The notes beneath the pieces were generated by a model that ran no database searches, was not told the origin of the DNA, and worked only from the letters and a program-made list of their open reading frames with translations. A DNA stretch of 33,618 nucleotides from Candidatus Roizmanbacteria bacterium RIFCSPLOWO2_01_FULL_40_14 (GTDB taxonomy: Bacteria; Patescibacteriota; Microgenomatia; GCA-001788215; 2-01-FULL-40-14): positions 1 to 33,618 of the forward strand of contig MGAO01000011.1 of the NCBI GenBank assembly GCA_001788215.1, written 5' to 3'. This document shows, piece after piece, positions 29,070 through 33,618 of the stretch. Positions within the stretch are counted from its first letter, which is position 1; every line of letters begins with the position of its first letter. Both the position numbers and the translations under genes were made by a program.

Positions 29070-30503
29070 TCAAAATAAGCTCATCTGGTCTTTTCCCACG
29101 TCTTCAACTACATCCTCTCCATCATCTTTCCAAACCTTCACTTTCCCAAATTCTCCGTCATAGCCGGGGTCAATGTAAATATCTCCGACACGTACTTTTT
29201 TGATTGCTTCAGATAATCGAGCATCAGAAGCACGCGAAATATCATCAAAATCTGCTTTTAATAATACATGAAATTCAGGACCCAGAGACGAAATCACTTT
29301 TTCATATTCTTCTTGTACTCCTTTAGAGCCGGTTCCAGCATGACGGGCTTCTGAGATAATTTCCAGAAGCGGAACGATGTTCACAAAGGGCGGATGCATG
29401 TTTTGCGGGTGATAGAGCCAGCGAACACCGTTATCGTCAATCTTTTTCACGGTGTTAATGGGATCGCGTTTGGCAAGTTCCTGGACACGATATTCAACCC
29501 CGACGGTTAAGGGACGCCCGCACACCGGACACTGTGTTCCTCGTTCTCTCGTTTCCTCGGGAGTTTGTCTGACTTTACAATTTCGATGGCCATCAAAATG
29601 ATACTTCCCTTCCTCGGGATAGAATTCTAATGTGCAGGAGATTTTGTTTCTGTCATTCCCGAGCAATCGGGAATCTACAGATCCCCGCCTGCGCGGGGAT
29701 GACAAGTTTGATGCATTATCCATAACAGCTTCTCGAATCGCCTCATAGCTCAGCTCCTCGAGATCAAACACCGTCGCCTCTCTCCCTAACTTTGGTCCGG
29801 AATGGGCATCAGAGAATGAAACGATCGAACGATGGTCAAGCTCAGGAATCCGCCAGTTCATAGCAGGGTCGCTACTGAGCCCTGTCTCAACGGCATAAAT
29901 ATAATCACTCAAATCTTCAAAGCATTCTTCTATAGAATTGAATCCCGATTTTGATCCGTAGAGTGCAAACCAGGGCGTCCAGGCGTGGGCCGGGATGACC
30001 AGTGCTGACTCATCTACTTCCAAAGCAATCTGTAACACTTCTTTACTCGTTAAACCCACAATGGGCCGTCCGTCTGCTCCCAGATTACATCCACGTTTAT
30101 TCAGCTCTCTAATGATTTTTTCAGCTGAGGAAATAGCAGGAACCCAAACGAGATTATGAACTCTTCGTGTCTGGCCGCCTTGGGAATAGATGGAAGATAA
30201 TTCAGTCGCTAATAAGAATTCAGTATCTTGCTCCTGCAAAGAAAAAGACTGTCTTTTCAGGTTTGAAAAGAGGTTTGAAAAGACAGTCTTTTTTAGATTT
30301 GAATTGAGTCTCAGTGTCCCTCGTCCCGTTTCTACTAACTTTTCTTTTATCTCTCTAATCCACAAAGGGTGCGTCCAGTCTCCGGTCCCAATCAGCCCAA
30401 TACCTTTCATTTTGGACCAGAAAAAGAGCTCCTCAATATTCATTTTTTGAGAAACGGCACGAGAATATTTGCTGTGCAGTTGCAGATCAGCGATGACTTT
30501 CAT
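29070..30503 (-). CDS. endoQ: Endonuclease Q-like PHP-domain DNA repair nuclease
   Basis: A 477-residue protein. The PHP nuclease domain shows DLQLHSKYSR (6-15), GTGDWTHP (39-46), TELSSIYSQGGQTRRVHNL (99-117), PAHAWTPW (171-178) and FSDAHSG (230-236). A zinc-binding segment NCKVRQTPEETRERG plus CPVCGRPL (about 308-332) follows. EndoQ cuts DNA 5' to deaminated bases such as uracil and hypoxanthine. The last residues, KDQMSLF, match the sliding-clamp-binding motif (QLSLF-type). Two palindromes are translated in frame: residues about 70-90 (30242-30293) and 264-284 (29652-29703). A TAAAAT box 5 bases before the ATG lies in the upstream GDPD gene, whose 3' end overlaps by 17 bases. Confidence 0.9.
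   Translation of the reverse strand: MKVIADLQLHSKYSRAVSQKMNIEELFFWSKMKGIGLIGTGDWTHPLWIREIKEKLVETGRGTLRLNSNLKKTVFSNLFSNLKRQSFSLQEQDTEFLLATELSSIYSQGGQTRRVHNLVWVPAISSAEKIIRELNKRGCNLGADGRPIVGLTSKEVLQIALEVDESALVIPAHAWTPWFALYGSKSGFNSIEECFEDLSDYIYAVETGLSSDPAMNWRIPELDHRSIVSFSDAHSGPKLGREATVFDLEELSYEAIREAVMDNASNLSSPRRRGSVDSRLLGNDRNKISCTLEFYPEEGKYHFDGHRNCKVRQTPEETRERGTQCPVCGRPLTVGVEYRVQELAKRDPINTVKKIDDNGVRWLYHPQNMHPPFVNIVPLLEIISEARHAGTGSKGVQEEYEKVISSLGPEFHVLLKADFDDISRASDARLSEAIKKVRVGDIYIDPGYDGEFGKVKVWKDDGEDVVEDVGKDQMSLF
29652..29703. repeat. Double palindrome inside endoQ
   Basis: ATTCCCGA/TCGGGAAT followed by ATCCCCGC/GCGGGGAT, bounded by GTCAT and ATGAC. Translated in frame as SNLSSPRRRGSVDSRLLGND. 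Confidence 0.88.
30242..30293. repeat. Long inverted repeat inside endoQ
   Basis: Two 18-base arms (30242-30259 and 30276-30293), perfectly complementary, with a 16-base centre. Each arm contains an almost perfect palindrome of its own (AAAAGAC/GTCTTTT). Unlike the other elements it is AT-rich. Translated in frame as TVFSNLFSNLKRQSFS. Confidence 0.88.
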
Positions 30504-31215
30504 ACTTTATTTTAACCCCATCAACTCCACATGATATCAGACGATTCAATTGTTTTTCTGTCCGCGCCCCATAGGCAAACACCCGAATATTCTGTTCATG
30601 CAAGAATTCAATCAGCCGTCGGTCTATCAGTTGATGAAATATGTTCGCTATTTGGATTTCTTTTTTGTTTGTTTTTCGGCGAACGAGACGGAAGGTAATC
30701 GGTTTTAAGGTATATTGCAAAAACAAAACGAGATATCGATAGAACTTCAGATCCCACAGGTCCCATTTATCAAGCGGTGCATCGGTTAAACCTAAACTAA
30801 AATTCTTGCTTTTTTCACTGTAGGTATTTAATACACCCACACGCGGGGAAGAAATGATAATTTCAGAAAAAAATGAGAATGCTTTAAGTTCCTGAAGTGT
30901 TTGATAAACCATATCTTCCATGTGTAGTTGTTTGATATCAAGTTCTAAAATGAAGGGTTTTCGTTTTCGGAGCTTTTTTTGAATTGTTATTAACGCTTCG
31001 TCAAACGGGAGCAGTTTCTGATCGGTGATACGCTCAATATCAGAGTAGGCAAATCGATCAATCCACAATGCCCAACCGTTTCCATCGGTAATGCGGCGGT
31101 CATGGCTTAAAACCACTCTGTTGTCGCGCGTCATGCGAAGATCAAGTTCAATGCCATTAAATTGGGAAAGGCCTACCGAATGTAATCCTTTATGTCCATG
31201 TAAAATACGCAACAT
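30487..31215 (-). CDS. Glycerophosphodiester phosphodiesterase
   Basis: A 242-residue GDPD-family enzyme, which hydrolyses glycerophosphodiesters to glycerol-3-phosphate and an alcohol. HGHKGLHS (6-13) stands for the HRG motif, GIELDLRMTRDNRVVLSHD (about 22-40) holds the metal-binding E-x-D and the second catalytic His, and the C-terminus ends GVDGVKIKYE. In most members the first motif is HRG; here it is HGHKG, a modest deviation. No signal peptide, so cytosolic. It overlaps the endoQ start by 17 bases and is divergent from the glycosyltransferase. Confidence 0.85.
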   Translation of the reverse strand: MLRILHGHKGLHSVGLSQFNGIELDLRMTRDNRVVLSHDRRITDGNGWALWIDRFAYSDIERITDQKLLPFDEALITIQKKLRKRKPFILELDIKQLHMEDMVYQTLQELKAFSFFSEIIISSPRVGVLNTYSEKSKNFSLGLTDAPLDKWDLWDLKFYRYLVLFLQYTLKPITFRLVRRKTNKKEIQIANIFHQLIDRRLIEFLHEQNIRVFAYGARTEKQLNRLISCGVDGVKIKYESHR

Positions 31216-31217
31216 AG

Positions 31218-31223
31218 TATAAT
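31218..31223 (+). promoter_or_regulatory. -10 box TATAAT for the GT4 gene
   Basis: TATAAT 20 bases before the ATG at 31244; the overlapping TATTAT on the other strand could serve the GDPD gene at 31215. Confidence 0.35.
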
Positions 31224-31243
31224 ATTCGCATCGCTTTCGCTTT

Positions 31244-32428
31244 ATGAATATAGTTATTTTAGCAGATTCATTCCCTCCCTACATTTGTGGCGTTACGACT
31301 CACACGGTGGAACTCTCCCGTAAACTCATCCGGCGCGGCCACCATCTCCTGATCTTTGCTCCCCGATATCCTGAATCTCCCCTGCTGCCGAAAGAATTTA
31401 AAGAAGCCCGCATGGTGTATTTAAATTCAATCCCGACGCCGTACCAGAATTTGAGAATCTGCACACCCTCTTTTTACCGGATTGCGAAAGAACTACACTC
31501 GTTCCATCCCACGCTGTTTTATGCCCAAACTCCCTCAATCTTAAGTATTGAATCACAGCAGTTTGCTAAATTATTCTCGATACCCTTTATTGCTTCATTT
31601 CATACGCTCTATGCATCTGATGCATATTTAGAATTAATATTTCGGACAAAGTATGCTAAAAAGTTACAACCCGCCACGTGGACTATTTTACGATGGTTTT
31701 ATAATGCAAGTGATCAAATTATCGTCCCTACTCCTTCTATTAAAACTCACGTGTTGGCTCACCGGTTTGAAAAAAATAAAGTATCGGTACTACCCTCGCT
31801 CTTTGATATTGAAACCGTAAAGGTATTATCTGCTGCTCAAAAAGAAAGAATTAAAAAAAAGTATCGTTTGAAAAAAAATGTCGCCGGATTTGTGGGCCGA
31901 TTAACCATCGATAAAGGCATTGATAAACTCCTGAAAATATGGTCGCGTGTTATAAAAGAAGTTCCGGACGCGACACTTCTTCTTGTGGGCGGAGCCGGAT
32001 CGTATCAAAAGGAAATTGACACACTGATCAAAAAATACCGCCTCAAAGATCATGTCTTGTTAACCGGCGCAATTGCACATAGCAAACTGTTATCAAGTGG
32101 TTTGCTGAGTGTTTTGGATGTTTTTGTTTCAGCAAGCACCACCGAAACGTTCGGTTTGAGCATGGTCGAATGTATGGCCTGTGGTATTCCGGTCGTGATC
32201 CCCCGCGCACAGGGTATGAAAGATATCGTGGGAGATGCCGGCATCGTGTGTAACGGGGAGAAAGAGCTAGCACGCACCTTGGTAAAGATTTTAACTGACG
32301 ATGCAGTCCGTTTAGAACGGGGAAGAGAAGCACAGCAGGTAGCTCAAAAATACGGCGGCGAAACCGGTGTGGATTTATATTTGAAGGAGTTTAAGAAGGT
32401 TATCGCAAAACACCAAAAAAATAAATAA
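31244..32428 (+). CDS. GT4-family glycosyltransferase
   Basis: A 394-residue GT-B glycosyltransferase of family 4. The N-lobe begins ADSFPPYICGVTTHTVELSR with the acceptor-side Gly-rich loop, then RTKYAKKLQ. The C-lobe has AGFVGRLTIDKGIDKLL (about 211-227), DATLLLVGGAGSYQ, VFVSASTTETFGLSMVECMA (about 290-309; the E-x7-E type motif) and GIPVVIPRAQGMKDIVGDAG. Relatives add glucose or mannose to diacylglycerol or lipid-linked glycans. No membrane segment, but peripheral membrane binding is common. A lipid or envelope glycan role fits the LCP, PIG-L and GDPD genes. No Shine-Dalgarno sequence seen. Confidence 0.93.
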   Translation: MNIVILADSFPPYICGVTTHTVELSRKLIRRGHHLLIFAPRYPESPLLPKEFKEARMVYLNSIPTPYQNLRICTPSFYRIAKELHSFHPTLFYAQTPSILSIESQQFAKLFSIPFIASFHTLYASDAYLELIFRTKYAKKLQPATWTILRWFYNASDQIIVPTPSIKTHVLAHRFEKNKVSVLPSLFDIETVKVLSAAQKERIKKKYRLKKNVAGFVGRLTIDKGIDKLLKIWSRVIKEVPDATLLLVGGAGSYQKEIDTLIKKYRLKDHVLLTGAIAHSKLLSSGLLSVLDVFVSASTTETFGLSMVECMACGIPVVIPRAQGMKDIVGDAGIVCNGEKELARTLVKILTDDAVRLERGREAQQVAQKYGGETGVDLYLKEFKKVIAKHQKNK

Positions 32429-32654
32429 GACCTATAAGCAGTGTAAAAAAGAGGTATGAAATAATAAACCAGCCCGTTCCCTCAACAATGGAAGGAAAAA
32501 GGAGATCAAGCTGTAAAAGTGCAAATGCATTGAGCCGCCACCATTCACCGGTCAGTATTGAATGCAAGAGTACCATCACCACATGGGTTCCCGCTCCAAT
32601 GAGCACGGCTATTTTCACTGCTGGCAGTATTTTGTTTAGTCGTCTATTTGTCAT
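32400..32654 (-). CDS. Small membrane protein, hypothetical (84 aa)
   Basis: An 84-residue protein with two or three hydrophobic segments (about 9-30 ILPAVKIAVLIGAGTHVVMVLL, and 55-83 with FIISYLFFTLLIGLIYFFGVL). It overlaps the 3' end of the GT4 gene by 29 bases on the opposite strand. No family recognised. The start ATG overlaps a TATAAT-like sequence. Confidence 0.5.
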   Translation of the reverse strand: MTNRRLNKILPAVKIAVLIGAGTHVVMVLLHSILTGEWWRLNAFALLQLDLLFPSIVEGTGWFIISYLFFTLLIGLIYFFGVLR

Positions 32655-32661
32655 TATAGTG

Positions 32662-32715
32662 TTCGATCCCGCAGTATGCGGGAGAGAACTTCTCTCCCGC
32701 CGTGGCGGAATCGAA
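32662..32715. repeat. Composite intergenic palindrome
   Basis: Terminal TTCGAT/ATCGAA arms enclose CCCGCA/TGCGGG (32668-32682) and a perfect GCGGGAGAGAA/TTCTCTCCCGC palindrome (32678-32700). It fills the spacer between the small membrane protein and the antiporter. Confidence 0.8.
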
Positions 32716-32744
32716 GAATAAACATAGATTTCTTTTTCTCATAA

Positions 32745-33618
32745 TTATACCCGCTGCTGATACACTTCGAGAAGAACAAATAGCGTATAGAGAATAATAA
32801 GAAATGCCCCCTCCCATGGGACAATTCTTTTTTTCGTTCTGAAGAATACAATAAAAAATAACAGAGAAGCTACAAACATTATCGTGGCTATCAGATATTC
32901 TGATACGGCAACGGGTATTATCGGATGGATAAGAACCGTCAATCCGACAATAAACGTGGCGTTGACGACGGTTGAACCGAGAAGATTTCCCATGAATAAT
33001 TCTGGTTCATCCCTTTTGATCGCGCGGAACCCAAACGCCAGTTCAGGCAAACTGGTACCCACCGCGATCAGAAATAATCCCACGAGAAACACGGGAACTC
33101 CCAAAAACTGCGCAATATACTGACCGCTTTTTACCATCATATCAGCCGAGAAAATAATGAGCACGAGCGCGAGAAAAAGGTATTTGAAATTTCTGCCGAC
33201 GTGATTTCGCTTCATCCGATACAGCAGACTTTTGAGAAAACCTTCTTCATCGATTGATTTATTATGTTTACGTAACAGAGCAACATTATAGTATCCATAA
33301 AGTGCAATAAGAATAAGACCGTCAACACGGGTTAATTCTCCGTCAACGAGTAAGAGAATGGGTGCCACTCCGGCAAAGAGAGCATATAAAAAATCACTCG
33401 TATACGTTTGATCTCTGACCACGAGAGCGCCGCCAATAAGAGTTGCAATACCGGTAATAATGGATAAATTTGCAACATTGGAGCCGATAACATTCCCCAG
33501 CGAAATAGCGGGGATACCATCTAAAGCTGAGGTAATACCGACTGATATTTCAGGAAGGCTGGTCGCGATGCCTATGAGAAATGAGGTGAGGAAAAATTCA
33601 CCGAGCCGCGTTTTCCAG
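32745..33618 (-). CDS. CaCA-family Na+/Ca2+ antiporter; runs off the right edge
   Basis: The frame stays open through the window edge, so this is the C-terminal 290 residues of a larger protein; the ATG at 33422 is internal. It contains both alpha repeats of the cation/Ca2+ exchanger family: ATSLPEISVGITSALDGIPA followed by SLGNVIGSNVANLSIITG, and GTSLPELAFGFRAIKRDEPE followed by LFMGNLLGSTVVNATFIVG. About eight or nine hydrophobic segments are visible. The TSLPE Glu residues are the ion ligands. It exports Ca2+ in exchange for Na+ or H+ (YrbG-like). Confidence 0.92.
   Translation of the reverse strand, partial: WKTRLGEFFLTSFLIGIATSLPEISVGITSALDGIPAISLGNVIGSNVANLSIITGIATLIGGALVVRDQTYTSDFLYALFAGVAPILLLVDGELTRVDGLILIALYGYYNVALLRKHNKSIDEEGFLKSLLYRMKRNHVGRNFKYLFLALVLIIFSADMMVKSGQYIAQFLGVPVFLVGLFLIAVGTSLPELAFGFRAIKRDEPELFMGNLLGSTVVNATFIVGLTVLIHPIIPVAVSEYLIATIMFVASLLFFIVFFRTKKRIVPWEGAFLIILYTLFVLLEVYQQRV

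Noticed and set aside
1-33618. Recoded genetic code (TGA read as an amino acid)
   Set aside because: TGA closes several conserved genes at the expected length, for example the PIG-L and ATP-grasp genes near 17,895-17,900.

Overview
The window looks like a piece of a Candidate Phyla Radiation (Patescibacteria) genome, most likely Microgenomates-like. This is inferred from gene content and style, not from a marker gene. Genes are tightly packed. TGA acts as a stop, so the recoded Gracilibacteria/Absconditabacteria lineages are unlikely. Many starts have a TANNNT box about 6 bases before the ATG and no Shine-Dalgarno sequence, which suggests leaderless transcripts. Short GC-rich palindromes are scattered between and, unusually, inside genes.

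Left part (1-6,000): a MutY-type adenine glycosylase runs off the left edge; an unknown gene follows, then a broken 5' copy of mutY, a small membrane protein, and pentose-phosphate genes: a transaldolase and one ORF that fuses glucose-6-phosphate dehydrogenase to 6-phosphogluconate dehydrogenase. These core genes carry in-frame palindrome-encoded peptides.

Middle part (6,000-20,750): an accessory island in which I see none of these palindromes. It holds a BtpA-PfkB fusion; a 7TM (UUP1-type) protein translationally coupled to an ATP-grasp ligase fused to a retropepsin-like (RimB-type) protease; a TPR protein with a transglutaminase-like Cys-His-Asp pattern; two very different DUF1704 (MATCAP-like) metallocarboxypeptidase candidates; a membrane-anchored HEYAH metalloprotease; a PIG-L deacetylase; a second RimK-like ATP-grasp ligase; and several unknown genes. 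My main hypothesis is a writer/eraser system that adds amino acids to a protein or peptide and trims them off, with a surface arm.

Right part (20,750-33,618): an LCP-family wall ligase, a methyltransferase, a large exported unknown protein followed by a broken copy of the methyltransferase 3' end, a redox cluster (flavin reductase, thioredoxin reductase, thioredoxin) with a small retropepsin/DUF5678 pair, a frameshifted acylphosphatase, two small genes, endonuclease Q, a glycerophosphodiesterase, a GT4 glycosyltransferase and a Ca2+/Na+ antiporter that runs off the right edge. Palindromic insertions reappear here.

No tRNA, rRNA, CRISPR array or transposase was recognised.
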